A program made the position numbers and the translations under genes. A stretch of 64,000 nucleotides of DNA, from contig OZ022340.1 in the NCBI GenBank assembly GCA_963989245.1, positions 34,589,710 through 34,653,709 on the forward strand, given 5' to 3'. Under the pieces are notes generated by a model that saw only the letters and a list, made by a program, of their open reading frames with translations, was not told where the DNA came from and ran no database searches. The number at the start of each line of letters is the position of its first letter. Position 1 is the stretch's first letter. This document shows positions 32,337 to 44,266 of the stretch, piece by piece. This stretch comes from Nansenia antarctica (lineage: Eukaryota; Chordata; Actinopteri; Argentiniformes; Microstomatidae).

Positions 32337-32820
32337 TAAAAATAAATCTGATTCTGATAAACAACATGCTATTATGAACAAGATATGGTATAAGATAACA
32401 AGATCAAGATAATAACAAGATTATTAACAGATATGATATAAACAAGGTAAGATATAAACTAGATATGACATGAGCAAGATAAGATAAAACAAGATATGAA
32501 CAAGGCATCAATGGGTCAGGGTCAGCCCTGTCAGGTCAGGTCCAAAAGATGTGCAGTGTAGTCCAGGGCTGAGCATCTGGGGTTATCTGGGGAAACAGAT
32601 TAGGAGAGTTGTAAACAAACTATCATTTTGGAAGCATTGCTACTACAATGCATAGAGTATCACTCTTCCCCCCCCCCCCATTTAGTTTGCCCTTACAATG
32701 TAGTAGAAGCAGAAGCAGAAGGTCAAACTGAAAATGATGATACACCACCAAAGCCTAGACTGAGACTGTCCGCTCAAAGACAACCACTACGCTCAGCCTA
32801 AAAAATAAATAAATAAACAA
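32337..32820. other. Anonymous sequence next to the minisatellite
   Basis: It has AAGATATGA-type degenerate repeats at 32,380-32,500 and a C-run at 32,668-32,679. From about 32,700 the text may be a decayed upstream part of the cysteine-rich frame at 32,821, but stops lie between. Confidence 0.35.
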
Positions 32821-33099
32821 ACATACTCAGCGGCAAACTACCAGGCAGCCATACAGGAGGTCCCTGGAGAGGCAGCCAGACATCCCTCCGCCAATGAGCC
32901 ATGGCTGGAAGATAGAGGAGATTTCTTTGAGATTGACTGGATGTCACTTCCCCCAGCCCCAGTTGCAATTTTAGAGCTTGTATACTGCTCCTGCAAAATA
33001 CCAAAATGTGTGAAAGGGAGATGCATATGCAAATCTAACGACCTACCATGTACAGACATGGCTCTGTGTTTGCACTGCGAAAACACACTAGTGTTATAA
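32821..33099 (+). pseudogene. Orphan cysteine-rich (CXC-like) C-terminal reading frame
   Basis: Open frame of 92 codons without an ATG, ending with TAA at 33,097. It contains PPAPVAILELVYCSCKIPKC, then a K-G-R-C-I-C segment and PCTDMALCLHC. The cysteine spacing is C-x-C, x4, C, x4, C-x-C, x6, C, x5, C-x2-C. This spacing resembles TSO1/tesmin CXC-type domains, which bind DNA, and similar cysteine-rich tails are sometimes found in transposon-encoded proteins. The frame has upstream stops and no recognised start, so it is probably the last exon of a decayed gene. Function not assigned. Confidence 0.45.
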
Positions 33100-33632
33100 A
33101 TGTTCTCTAACACTTGAATCTGTCTAGTCTCGTCAATTATAGGCAAAGCAAGTGAAGATACACTTAGAGCCAATCCCAATTCACCCCTACGGCTTCGTTT
33201 TCACCCCTATGGCTTCGTTTTGCGCGTTCACGTTTAGGGTAGTGTTGTCCCAATTCATATTTCACCGAGGGGAAGGGGTAAGTCGGAGAGGTAGCCATGA
33301 CTTCGTTTCGAGCGATTTCAGGACCAGACTAGCTTCGAAGCCGTACCCCTTGATTCCAGCATGCATTGCGAATCATCTACAGAAATTTTATGTAGCTCTA
33401 TTCAATGCGGAAATGTCATTTTACTTACTCTGTAATTACTTATTAATAAACATTTGAAAAATTATGATAACCATCTTATTATCTTAGTTTAATGTCAGTA
33501 GACCTTTTCTTTATAACAAGCATAACAAAAAAAACGCTTTTATGTCGGTGCTGTGTCTAACGTTACAGGCTGATTTGTGGACAGTCGCGCATATGACATG
33601 TTTCCATGTCTGATGTCTAATGTCTAATGTCT

Positions 33633-34607
33633 GGGGCCTCATTCATAAAAAAGTACTTGAACGTCATCTTTGACTTTGACGTAAGCACATTTTTCTAAAC
33701 CGTCGTAAGCATTATTTATAAAACGAGCTGAGATGATTTAAAGTTGCGTACGTGCTTCCTTCTATAAATACCAAACATACTTGGAAATGAACGCAGGTGA
33801 ATGAGGTTTGTATTAACGCCCTGTGATAGCGGCTCAATTATAGCGGCTGAATGAAGCCAAGTGCTATAATATAATATAATACAGACAGTACATAATATAC
33901 ATAATATAATATATAATAATATATTATATTATATTATAGCACTTGGCTTCATTCAGCCGCTATTTGAGCCGCTATCACAGGGCGTTAATACTATATTATA
34001 GGGTAGGCGTGCGTCTGGAAGCGGGAGAGGGCAGTAATACCACGTTCATTGATAAAATGACATAAGGGATGGAAAGGGGGGATGGCAGTTTTAGACGGGG
34101 GATGATTTGGACTGTTTTTATTTCAGGGGGGGTGCCATTCCCCCTCATCCCGACTCAACTCGAAATCCAGTATCATTTAGCGCGTGGCAGGGCAAGGTCC
34201 GTTCTGGAGCGCGTATACTGTATATAGGCATGTTGAAGAGAGATAGACAGCTCCGGAGGGATATAAAGAAAGACTGAAATACAATCATAAACATTAGTTC
34301 CCTTTCAATCTTGAATTAACCTCATTTTCTCGGCTGATAACAACATCGTTAATTTTATTACGAGCCACTTGCATGAATTACAGTAGGCAACGTTTTTCCA
34401 GTGCGGCTCACATGCCTGTAATAACTCCGCATAACCAGTAGGTAATGTGCGTAAGCAAGTTGAATACTCGACGTCGAGCTACGATCGTTTCCACGATCAA
34501 ATTGACTCACGTTGAAATTGTATAAATCACTACGTTGACGTGGTTTTCTACGTACGACACGGGTAAGATCAAAATTTGATCTAAGCACGTTCTATGAATG
34601 AGGCCCC
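33633..34607. mobile_element. Inverted-repeat element nested in the Harbinger-like element
   Basis: Ends GGGGCCTCATTCATA and TATGAATGAGGCCCC at 33,633 and 34,607. No clear target duplication is left. Non-coding, with a hairpin element inside it. Confidence 0.6.
33811..33990. mobile_element. 180-bp near-perfect hairpin (MITE-like)
   Basis: Left arm starts TATTAACGCCCTGTGATAGC and the right arm is its reverse complement ending at 33,990. Arms are about 70 nt with one short mismatch and an AT-rich loop. No coding potential. Confidence 0.8.
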
Positions 34608-35745
34608 TGATGTACTAATGTCATTTCAATGCATTATCGACCTTTTCTTTACAACAAGCATAACAAAAAAATCGCTGTTATGCCGAGGTGCCTATGCGTG
34701 TGCCTATGCTTAACATAGAAAGTTCCACAGTCCAGCGCGCTCGGGTTTAGCAGTAGAGGACTGGTAGCCTACCTGATCACTTCCATTAGACTACCAAAGC
34801 AGGACACCGGAGCACTCATATCTGCGCGTTTGTCACACGGTGACAGACAGTCACCCTGTTCCTCTGCCCCGGCGTCAGTCCAATGGACTCGTCAAGCACA
34901 GCCTTCCCCATAGAAATACATCGGTGCGCGATTTCAGAGATGTACAATCATGTTTATTTAGAAATAAATGGTGGTGTTTGACAGCGGATGATGGTAGACA
35001 TATTTAATGTAAAGTTATCTATCTAAAGTTATCTATCCACAGGCTGATATGTGCATGATAGGCGTGAATTCCCCCCCCCCCCCCCCCCCCCCTTGGTGGT
35101 ATATGACGCTATAGTTGTATTGCGGCATACCAAAACAACTCGCAATCTAATCCGAGCAGTTGTTTTTATGTAATATTATCGATGGATGTGCCATTTTTGA
35201 TGGAGGGCAGTGAGCGGGAGACTCATCAAGGACATGTAGTTAATTAATGCAGTGGACAGCGGCTGTTTCTCCAGCGTTCCTGTCACTTCGGATTTCGGAA
35301 CGTCATAAAATTCAATCTGTAAGTCATGCATTTTCCCATGTTTCCCATTGATGGTATATGACGCCGTAAATTTAACTAAAGTTCAGCCGCGAAGTTGTTG
35401 CACTGTTGTCCTAAATCAGTGCAGGCTGACAGGGTAGGAGCACAGGTTTCATACAGGTTAGAGCGCCGTTATTCTGTCATGGTCTGATAATGAAGCATTG
35501 TTCTTTTTTATTTGATGACTTGTTTGATCGATTGATAGCGTAAAAGTGAAGTTGTGAATGAGTCGCGAGCGTCAATGCTTTTCTACGATACTACTGATGA
35601 CGTGTCAGTCTTGAAGGGTTGTCCCATTTCATAGGGGTAGATTTCAACCCCGACGGCTTGTGGCTCTGTTCGAAGGCCTTGGCTCGAAATCGAGTCACAC
35701 TCGAAAACGAGCCATAGGGGTAGAAAAGGGAATCGGGATTGGGCC

Positions 35746-37017
35746 TTAGTCTTGGGTTTTGTCTTGTTTTTCTAAACATGTCCTAAGTTAAGTCTTCACA
35801 TACAAGTATAACGTAGATATGGATTTTGATGACAATGCATTTTGATTGTCAATATTGACTGCATCAAAGAGTAGTCAGGGATTAGCAACGTCTATTACTA
35901 TGACAAAGATTATGCATTTGAATATTCAGCGGAGTAATTTCAGCAAAAGCCAAGGTATGGTACGGTTGCTGTCTATATCTTTCTTAGCAGGAGAACCTGG
36001 TTCAATCAAAACATTACAGATTTAGCTATTCTCAACTCTAGTAAGTAATTGCACTGTTAAAATCATTACTATTGTAAGACCTCACCTGTGTCCCTGTACT
36101 TGTCTCTGCGGCCATTTGACCCCAAAAAAGTTCCGTATGTCAATTTTCCTGGCATATTTGTGTAACCAGCTCACCGAGTAAGTGAGACGATTGACAATAT
36201 CAAAAACATGCTTGCACACACATACACTGTACTCACACACAAGTTAGTGTTACTGGCCCCAATTTGGCACAATTATTACTGAAGTGATTGAGAATAGAGA
36301 CATACTAAATTAGCTACTGTACCCTTTAACGTTAGCTAACTAGCTTGTTAATTAATTAGCTTCACAATTGCGGGTGACATTAGGTCGGGTTTTTCACTAA
36401 AATAGCATATTAGAACATGTTTGTATTGACACAACATGACATGGACTTCATGGTTCATTAATATGTGATATGAATTAGTATGACATGCATATCTCACCTG
36501 AAAACTTACCTGACAGTAAAGTTATCTGAAACAACTCAGTCTTCTTTCCAGATAATACAATGTTTACTTTCCGTCTTTCCAGATAATACGATGTTTACTT
36601 CATAGTTCCGTATTTTGAAGGAATATCATTGGCAGGTGTCAAGTCAGGTGACGCTTTAACGGGTTTTGATTGGTTAGCGGCATAGTAGCCATAAGCGTTC
36701 ACCTTATTAACTTATGAATCATAAGTTTAGTTTTCATAAACTACGATAGACTGCCAACAAATGGAAACATGTTCCGAAAAACACCATTTAGCTTATATGA
36801 AAAAATCAACTACTCTATCGCTGTAGATCGATCATTTCAAAAACTAAAGCAGATAGACAGCTTCGGCCCACCGCCTATATTGCATGAAGTCCCCTTTGAA
36901 TACGACTGAAGTGCCCCATGCTTTGCATTTTTTCTCCACTACCGCTATCTCCTCTGTTTACACAGTCTTCCAAAAGTGTAAAAAGCAGTAAGGCTGTGCA
37001 ACGAGGGGGAGCGTACC
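35746..37017. other. Anonymous sequence between elements
   Basis: No gene or element was recognised. A 30-bp direct pair (CTTTCCAGATAATAC(A/G)ATG ...) is at 36,545-36,600. Confidence 0.4.
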
Positions 37018-37226
37018 TATGTTCCCCGGGTCCTATGTTCCCCGGTTCCCCGCTTCCGAAAAAGGGTCCTATGTTCCCCGCTTCCGAAAAAGGGTCCTAT
37101 GTTCCCCGGGTCCTATGTTCCCCGCTCCCGAAAAAGGGTCCTATGTTCCCCGCTTCCGAAAAAGGGTCCTATGTTCCCCGCTCCCGAAAAAGGGTCCTAT
37201 GTTCCCCGGTCTTATGTTCCCCGGCT
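37018..37226. repeat. Left terminal array of MULE-C
   Basis: Eight to ten copies of TCCTATGTTCCCC separated by either GGG or a spacer of CTTCCGAAAAAGGG type. Because of regular spacing it gives overlapping repetitive frames that are not genes. Confidence 0.9.
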
Positions 37227-38394
37227 AATTAACTACTAAATCGAAGTAAATTTAAAGTTGTTTCCGTCCATGATTGGAAGATTGTATAGCCCATATCCAA
37301 ATAAGAGAAATACCAGTGAAAGGCTATCTCCCAGCTAACACAGTTACGCAGTGCTTAATTTGTAAATCTGGAGGTGCCGGAGCAAAAAGTGCTCCGGTGA
37401 CAGAGGCAACCAAAGCCTCTGAGAGGTCCCGGAGCGCAAAAAAAAGTCAACAAAAAAAGTCCCCAGTGTCGCGTTATGGTGGTAAATAACCCATTAGACC
37501 TAGGTTGCATCAACGCGTTGCCCATGCCCACATGTTTAAATGCAGGACTTACAAGTGTAACATTAGCTACATTTCAAATAACACAAACAACTTTTTTGGT
37601 GTGTGTATTTTTTTTTTGTTTCGTTTTTGATGGACGAATCATTGATGTGATTGGATATTATGCTTGGGAATAGTAGGGACAGTGGCGGGCCATGCATCTC
37701 ACACCTAGGCCTTCAGTGATGTCCTACACATTCCTATCTGAATTATTCCACCTCTTAATACCATCATTATGACGCCATGGCTCTTAATACCATCATTATG
37801 ACGCCATGGCTCTAGAACTATACATTTAGACAGAAACGCAGTAGAACCTGGCGTTGCATCACCTTAACATAGTCAAGTACAACAGAGTGATATCACCTTA
37901 ACATAGTCAATAATAAACATGCTTTGTACTCACCAAAACAACTGATTATTTGAACACAAAATCCATCCTCCTTTCTTTCCTCAAGAAGACGTCAATTACT
38001 CTGTTGTACAGTTCATCTGTGCGTTTCAGTTCCACCAATAAGTCCTTTAAAATCCCATTGAATGTTTAAAAAAACAGCTTGTAGAAATCTACACAAATTA
38101 GCTTGTGCTTGCTCAAGTTCAGTTTTCTAGCTCTGCATAGCTCTGCCTCTCAATAGTGCGTATCCAATCAAAAGACGTGCACGTAGTGACGTTATCGTAC
38201 GCCTGCTAGCTGGCCTCGGTGTCATTATAGTGTCGCCAACTCAAAATCTGATTGGTTAACGCCACAGTTTTGTTTCCGTTCACTTTAAGCTACAGACGCC
38301 CGCACTGTTGATTCTGAAGGCCTGAGGGCAGATTTCTTGGACCCTGGCAACACATTATGGCTGAAATATGATTGGATAAAAGCTATAACATAAA

Positions 38395-38512
38395 CGTCAG
38401 GACGTCCCTTATTAGTCGTTAAAACGTGGTGACGACGTATTGTAGGACGTCGCTGCGACGTGACAAGTGAAAGAGTTTTTAACTTGTGACGACGTCGTGT
38501 GTTAGCTGGGCT
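38395..38512. promoter_or_regulatory. Cluster of GACGTC/ACGTCA words upstream of the MULE-C gene
   Basis: At least seven ACGTC or GACGT words lie within 120 bp (ACGTCAGGACGTCC, GTGACGACGT, GGACGTCGCTGCGACGTGAC, GACGACGTCG), ending about 75 bp before the transposase ATG. Such words match CREB/ATF-type sites. The stretch could instead be part of an older inverted repeat: CCCAGCTAACAC at 37,331 pairs with GTGTTAGCTGGG at its right edge. Confidence 0.35.
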
Positions 38513-38583
38513 GTTTGAGCTTAAAATAAAATAGCCCCCCTATCAATTATTTTAAGCTCAATTGTTATTACCAGGCAGTGACA

Positions 38584-40743
38584 ATGGCTAAAATAATGAC
38601 TGGAGACCGAGCAGGTAAAATATTAGTTCTTGATCATTTTAGGTACCACAAACACCGCACAAACAAACAGAATATTCGGTGGCGCTGTTGGAGAGAAGAC
38701 TGCCGGACAGTACTGGTGACCAACATCTTTGATGTAGAGGAAGACAATCCCAACATCCAAGTTCGGGAGGTCTACGAACATGTACATGCCCCCGATACAC
38801 AAAGGGTGAACAATGCAGAATTTCGCCAAGTGGTTACTGGAGAGGTGATGAGGGAACCCACAGTACCCATCAAACGCATTTACAACGCTGAGCGCGCAGG
38901 TCTACAGCGGGGCCGTCCGATCCAGGGTGGAGGTCGGGGGCGACCTCAAAGATTTCTGTCAGGTAGGTCTGTTATGGCCAGAGCCAGAGCTGCTGTAATC
39001 CCTCCCATCCCAGCTACCGTTGATGATGTAAGGATCGACCGTCCATGGGCTGAGACATGGGGCAGAGACCACTTCCTCCTGCACCAAGACAGTGAGTGGG
39101 GCATAGCAGTGTTTTCCACAGAGGACAACCTGAGACAGCTGCAACACTGCAGGACATTGTACATGGATGCTACATTCAAGTCGTGCCCACGCCCATACAA
39201 CCAAGTCTTCACTATACTCGGGGACATTCATGGCTTCGTTGTCCCCCTTGTACATGTCCTCATGGAGCAACGTACAATTGGACACTACCGACAAGTGTTC
39301 CAGTGTGTCAAAGCGTCAGTCAGGAGAATCACCCACCACCGTTGGCGTCCGCGTAAAGTCATCTGTGACTTTGAGCAAGTGCTGAAAACTGCTCTTGAAA
39401 CGGAGTTGCCACAAGCCAGAATCGGAGGATGCTACTTCCATTTCAACCAAGCCTTGTGGAAAAGGGTACGGGGACTTGGATTGGCTGGTCCATTCCGAAA
39501 TGACCATCGACTGACAGCAGTCATCCGCAAGGTGATGGCCTTAGGACACCTGCCTCTGCCTCTGGTCCAGATCAATGTTGATCTTCTCCTCAACCACAGA
39601 GACACCAGGCGTGCCCTGAGGAACCACCCTGAGTTACAAGACTTCCTCACATATGTTCGTAACACATATGTCCAGCCTGGAGCGGCCTTCCCACCAGCAA
39701 TGTGGAATGTGTTCGAAAGAAACATGGAGCAAAGGACCAATAACCATGTTGAATGTAAGTGTAACAATGACAGATTTGAACAAAAATGTAATAATTTAAT
39801 CTAATAACTAAATCTGAAGTATTAAGTTAATTATTTTATATTGGTAATATAATACTGTCTGCTAATTATGGGTTAATTCATTCTTATCCTATCACCTCTG
39901 GGCCTGTGCGTATATCGAGTATAGGTTTAACTATGAGCCGAAACAAAAATGAACGAAACATCAAACACAGCAGAGGACAGGAGGGCTCTTTAAACAGGAG
40001 GGCTCTTTAAACAGGAGGGCTCTTTAAACAGGTGGACGAGTTGCCAATTGGTCCGGTACAGGCGCGCTAATGATGATGGACGTAACATCAGTCCAATCAT
40101 GGGCGGGCACCGGCAACGAATTAAGAAAGGATTTAAAATTGTGAAAGGAGGAGACACAGAGGGGAAAATGTCAAAATGTCAAAATGTTCATGCCAAACTA
40201 ATAACATTTAGGGCATGATTTACTAAGATCCCAAAAAACGAATACTAATTGAAGTTCACACACAGGGGAAGTTGTGAGATATACTTGTTATAGGCTATAC
40301 TTCAAATAAGGCCCGCTATCTTCTACATTGGAAAGATCAACAATCCTCACTGCACACCGTTAGTAGATCAGCTTGCAGATGTAGAACCAGTTTGCACATG
40401 AATAGGCCATTAATAGGCTAATAAGTTATAATTCTGTATTTTTGTTCTAGCTTATCATCGTACTCTAAACGATGCTGTCCAAGTGCGCCATCCTTCACTT
40501 TGGATATTCCTTCGTCACCTGAAGGATCAGCAAACGCTTGCAGAGGATAAGCTGGGGATGGCAGACAGAGGCCACGCTCCCCCAACAAGGAGACGGAAGT
40601 GGAGGGAGTTGGAGGCCCGTCTACTGAGGCTGAAAGAATTCAGGGCCTCAGACATCTGGCTTCGTACTGGAGGGCTGTCAGCCGTAGCGTCCTTATGGGC
40701 TAGATCGAAAGGGGTAGACTTTTGTTCCCTTTTTTTTGTTTGA
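38584..40743 (+). CDS. MULE-C transposase, two exons
   Basis: Exon 1 is 38,584-39,754 (donor GAAT|GTAAGT). Exon 2 starts at 40,451 (acceptor TTTTGTTCTAG) and runs to a TGA at 40,743, giving about 487 codons with a matching phase at the junction. The N-terminal FLYWCH-like finger holds FRYHKHR, IRWRCWREDC and a later HVHAPD. The MULE core has LYMDATFKSCP (first acid), KVICDFEQVLKTALE (second acid), IGGCYFHFNQALWKRV, and the third acid in ERNMEQRTNNHVE at the end of exon 1. An in-frame GTG six bases before the ATG at 38,584 is not used. The protein is expected to recognise the GTTCCCC arrays. No stop or frameshift was seen, so the gene may be functional. The last residues (CSLFFV) look unconserved, so the true end may differ. 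Confidence 0.75.
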
Positions 40744-40817
40744 TTTTTGCATTTATGCACCTTTATTTGGATAGCACTTTTCAAACAAATAATCAGGACG
40801 AGGTTATTATGTTGTCC

Positions 40818-41012
40818 AGTAGGCCTATGTTGTTGTTATTATTATTAATATTGGCCTAATTTAATTATTATTGTTATTGTTATTATTGTTATTATTTAGG
40901 TTTACTGTTTGAAGTAAATATGTTGTCCAGTAGGCCTATGTTGTTATTATTATTATTATTGGCCTAATTTAATTATTATTGTTATTGTTATTATTGTTAT
41001 TATTTAGGTTTG
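40818..41012. repeat. Two direct copies of an AT-rich segment
   Basis: TAGGCCTATGTTGTTATTATT followed by GGCCTAATTTAATTATTATT occurs at about 40,828 and 40,930, a tandem pair of about 105 bp rich in (ATT)n. Confidence 0.7.
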
Positions 41013-41252
41013 CACAAACATCGTTTAATTAGTTGGTTGCAATAAAAGCCTATATTTTGGATTGATATCTCTACTGTATTTATTTGATTTCGTTTGACAA
41101 AAATATAGAAAAAATATTTAATAATGTGTATACAGTATATACAGTATATACACTCTTTTGGGAATATAAGATTTTCAATTCCATCTCGAAAATGATCTAT
41201 CTCGGGAGTTACACTCATCAACACGGAGCATTATGACGTCACGTTAACTCGC

Positions 41253-41570
41253 TGGAGCGGGGAACATAGGACCCTTTTGCGGGAGCGGGGAACATAGGAC
41301 CCGGGGAACATAGGACCCTTTTCCTGGAGCGGGGAACATAGGACCCGGGGAACATAGGACTCTTTTGCGGGAGCGGGGAACATAGGACCCGGGGAACATA
41401 GGACCCTTTTCCTGGAGCGGGGAACATAGGACCCGGGGAACATAGGACCCTTTTTCGGAAGCGGGGAACATAGAACCCTTTTTCGGAAGCGGAGCTAAGA
41501 AATCGGGGAACATAGGACCCGGGGAACATAGGACCCGGGGAACATAGAATTACTATGTTCCCCCCCCCCC
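41253..41570. repeat. Right terminal array of MULE-C (inverted)
   Basis: The reverse complement of the left array motif, with more copies (GGGGAACATAGGACCC) and spacers CTTTTGCGGGAGC, CTTTTCCTGGAGC and CTTTTTCGGAAGC. Long inverted pairing with the left array is possible, as in foldback elements. Confidence 0.9.
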
Positions 41571-41599
41571 TCTGCACATACTAGTTGTTTTGTCCCACC

Positions 41600-42186
41600 C
41601 CCCTACCTGGTCTACACTCTGAGCAAACGCAATGTTATTATGTCGCCCCCCCCCCTCCCCCCCGCATAAATCTACTGGTGTTTTTGTACCCCCCCCCCCC
41701 ACCATGACCACACACTGTACATACTTGTTGTTTTGTCCCCCCGCCCGAACTACCCACTGTACATACTTTGTGTTTTGTCCCCCCGCCCGAACTACCCATT
41801 GTACATATTATATGTCTGTCCCCCTGCCCGAACTACCCACTGTACATACTTTGTGTTTTGTCCCCCGCCCCCACCTGTGGTGTATGTCCCCACCTGTCCT
41901 ACCCGCTGTACATACCTTATGTTTTGTTGTATTGTTCTTCCCATGTTGGATGTATGTTTATCTTGTAGATAGTACTAGTTATTTGTCTGTATTATCTTGT
42001 AGATAGTACTAGTTTTTTTTGTCTGCCTTACATGTAACGATGAATTGAGAATCAAGGACCCCAATTGAAATAAGCCAGTGGCTTTCTTGGGTTTTTATCC
42101 TGTTAGTTGACCTTGTATGTAATATGTACTTTCATGTACCTACTTCTGCAAATCTTCTAATAAAGTTTTCAATCAATCAATCAATC
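41600..42186 (+). mobile_element. LINE 3' end with G/C-rich repeats and (AATC)n tail
   Basis: It ends in AATAAAGTTTTCAATCAATC at 42,160-42,187, a LINE-style tail after an AATAAA signal. Upstream (41,730-41,900) are about four copies of a 41-46 bp unit containing CCCGAACTACCCACTGTACA. No protein-coding part was recognised, so the family is open. Confidence 0.5.
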
Positions 42187-42810
42187 AAAACTCTCCGCAA
42201 TTCCTCATCGATCTAAGGAAATGCACAGCCCAGCTGAATGGGAACATCAAACAAGCACTAGATATTATCGGGATAATCTGCAAAAGAAGTCGGGCAAAAG
42301 GATCTAAAGCCGGTAAGAACAGACGGCAGAAAATTACAATTATAGAAGGACACAGACCGATGCCTAAACATATGAGGAAGCGGGAGAGTGTCCTGACCAG
42401 TGTTGCCACAGTTACTTTGAAAAAGTATTCTGATTACTGATTACTGATTACTCCTTTAAAAAGTAATCTAGTTACTTTACTGATTACTTGATTTTAAAAG
42501 TAACTAAGTTAGATTACTAGTTACTTTTTTAGTTACTATTGGCAGCTGCCTAGGCACCCGACCCCCCCCCCCCCCGCAACATAAAAATGAAAACTGGTTT
42601 TGCCAAAACTCACTTTATTTTAACAGTAACTTAAATTACATAATTAAACTTTAAACAATAACTTAAAACAACAAAATAAAGAGTCTTTCTTTGCCTCACC
42701 CAACATAAATACTTGTTTTTAAACAATAAAATAAATATAATCTTTATTTAACACAGTAACTAGCAAGGAGTGGTTTCACAAAACCTAAAACCTACCCTGA
42801 CCATTCAGAT

Positions 42811-42912
42811 ATAGATAGATAGACTTTATTTGTCATTGCTACAGTACAGGTACCAAACAACGAAATTTAGGAGGGGAGGCTCCCCTGGTGTTTAGGAAAG
42901 GAAAAAGAAACA
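42811..42912 (-). mobile_element. Short Rex1-like LINE tail in hAT-1
   Basis: About 100 bp: a GATA microsatellite, ACTTTATTTGTCATTGCTAC, and GGAGGGGAGGCTCCCCTGGT, the same 3' end as the LINE at 16,695. Confidence 0.8.
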
Positions 42913-42997
42913 CAGATATGATCCTAATATAATCCTAATCCTAAACTGGGTGAGTCTGAGTTTATCAATGAAGAGTGAACTCAGCTGTCAAGACTGG

Positions 42998-43080
42998 AAG
43001 GAGGCCATGAACACGCTATGGAGGCCATGAACACGCTATGGAGGCCATGAACACGCTATGGAGGCCATGAACACACTATG
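42998..43080. repeat. 21-bp tandem repeat, four copies
   Basis: GGAGGCCATGAACACGCTAT repeated four times near the 3' end of the hAT-1 gene, the last copy with one change. Confidence 0.9.
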
Positions 43081-43595
43081 AGTGAAACAGTGGAAAGGGG
43101 CGAGTAAACCAGTGGTTGTATCTCATTAACAGAAGCTTCTCAAACCTCTTGTCAGAAAGTCTGTTCCTTCTAGGCGTGAGCACCAAACCTCCCAGACTAA
43201 AGAGCCGCTCTACAGGAGCGCTAGATGGGGTTGGAGTGTTATACTTCAAGAAAATGTTCTTAATGTTTGGATACTGATTCAGAATCTGAAGCTCATGCCC
43301 TGACCCAGGCGCGGATCTATGGGTGGGCCTGGGTGGGCCTAGGCCCGCCCAGATTGACAGCTGGCCCACCCAGTCAGATTCATAAAAAAACTTTTTTTTT
43401 TATAATAAAATATTTTTAAAGTTTAATTTTCACTAACTAACTGTAATGTGAATAGTTTTGTCTTGGAAATGATTAAAAGTATGTATTAATACTAATAATA
43501 TTCAACTTCCTCTCTTACGTTTACATTGCTTCCTCTTTTACGTTTACTCTGATTGTTCAGTTGACCTTGACCAGTTGTTCAGTGTGCGCGCTACG

Positions 43596-43709
43596 ATGGC
43601 TAAACAGCTAACATTGTCCCGCTTTCTTAAAAAGCCACGTCTGGAAGTCAGTGAAAATAATGAAAGTTTGGACCAGGCCTTGTCTAGAAATCTTATTTAT
43701 TCACAATAA
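43596..43709 (+). pseudogene. hAT-2 transposase N-terminal remnant
   Basis: A 37-codon frame, MAKQLTLSRFLKKPRLE and onward, resembling the start of hAT transposases of the kind that begin with a short basic FFKKP-like peptide. It ends in a stop after QALSRNLIYSQ. The rest of the gene is deleted, so hAT-2 is non-autonomous. Confidence 0.5.
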
Positions 43710-44266
43710 CAGATGATGACGCCACACGCTGACGTGCTGAGAGTCCGAGACAGCGCTGTAATAGTTCGGTGAAGTATATTTTTTATGAGACTTTCCAAGA
43801 TTAAAACGAAGAGGGAAACATTTGTGTGGAACAACATTGTGTATGCCTTCACTGGATATAATAATATAATACAATAGAAGTACACAACAATATATGTGTA
43901 TACACCAGTTTATGTAAATCCCCTAATAAGCAGCGTTAGGTTTTGTAATAAAATGATGGATCACCACAACTGGTCCGAGCCAGGTACATGTATGATTCAA
44001 CTTGAGCTTTCGGTTTGCACTGGACTGTCAACACCCACAGTTAAAAGCTTGCAAATGATAATACAGGCATTTCTTATTACAATTTCTATACTTGGTCCTC
44101 CATAGTTGATGGTTATTGGTTAATTCGTTGACTATTGCGGGCACTTGAATGCCTTGCGTGTGTGTATTATAATAACTTGTTTGGCTGTCCGTTGCATTCT
44201 CTGGGTAGACAGGTACTTTATTTATTTTCCGTTCGTTTCATGGTCTGCATAGTGATCTCCTCCAGT

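Larger units (their letters stand above)
33167..35745. mobile_element. Non-autonomous Harbinger-like element
   Basis: Inverted ends of the form GAGCCAATCCCAATTC (left) and GAATCGGGATTGGGCC (right) continue into matching CCCCTA(C/T)GGCT words. TTA lies on both sides (33,164-33,166 and 35,746-35,748). A 3-bp TTA duplication suits PIF/Harbinger elements. No transposase frame is seen. The interior holds a second inverted-repeat element, a duplicated segment (about 33,500-33,550 and 34,640-34,690) and a run of 22 C at 35,071-35,092. Confidence 0.6.
37018..41570. mobile_element. MULE-C: Mutator-like element with arrayed inverted ends
   Basis: The left end is an array of TATGTTCCCCG(G/C) units (37,018-37,226). 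The right end is the inverted array of CGGGGAACATAGGACCC units (41,253-41,570). Between them lies a two-exon MULE transposase gene. The outermost limits and target duplication could not be fixed, because both flanks are G/C runs. Confidence 0.7.

Noticed and set aside
32057..32412. Overlapping cysteine/tyrosine/valine-rich frames
   Set aside because: Artefact of the 30-bp minisatellite, open in several phases on both strands.
37019..37228. Proline/serine-rich frames in the GTTCCCC array, and their counterparts at 41,231-41,577
   Set aside because: Products of the terminal arrays of MULE-C, with no start context or similarity.
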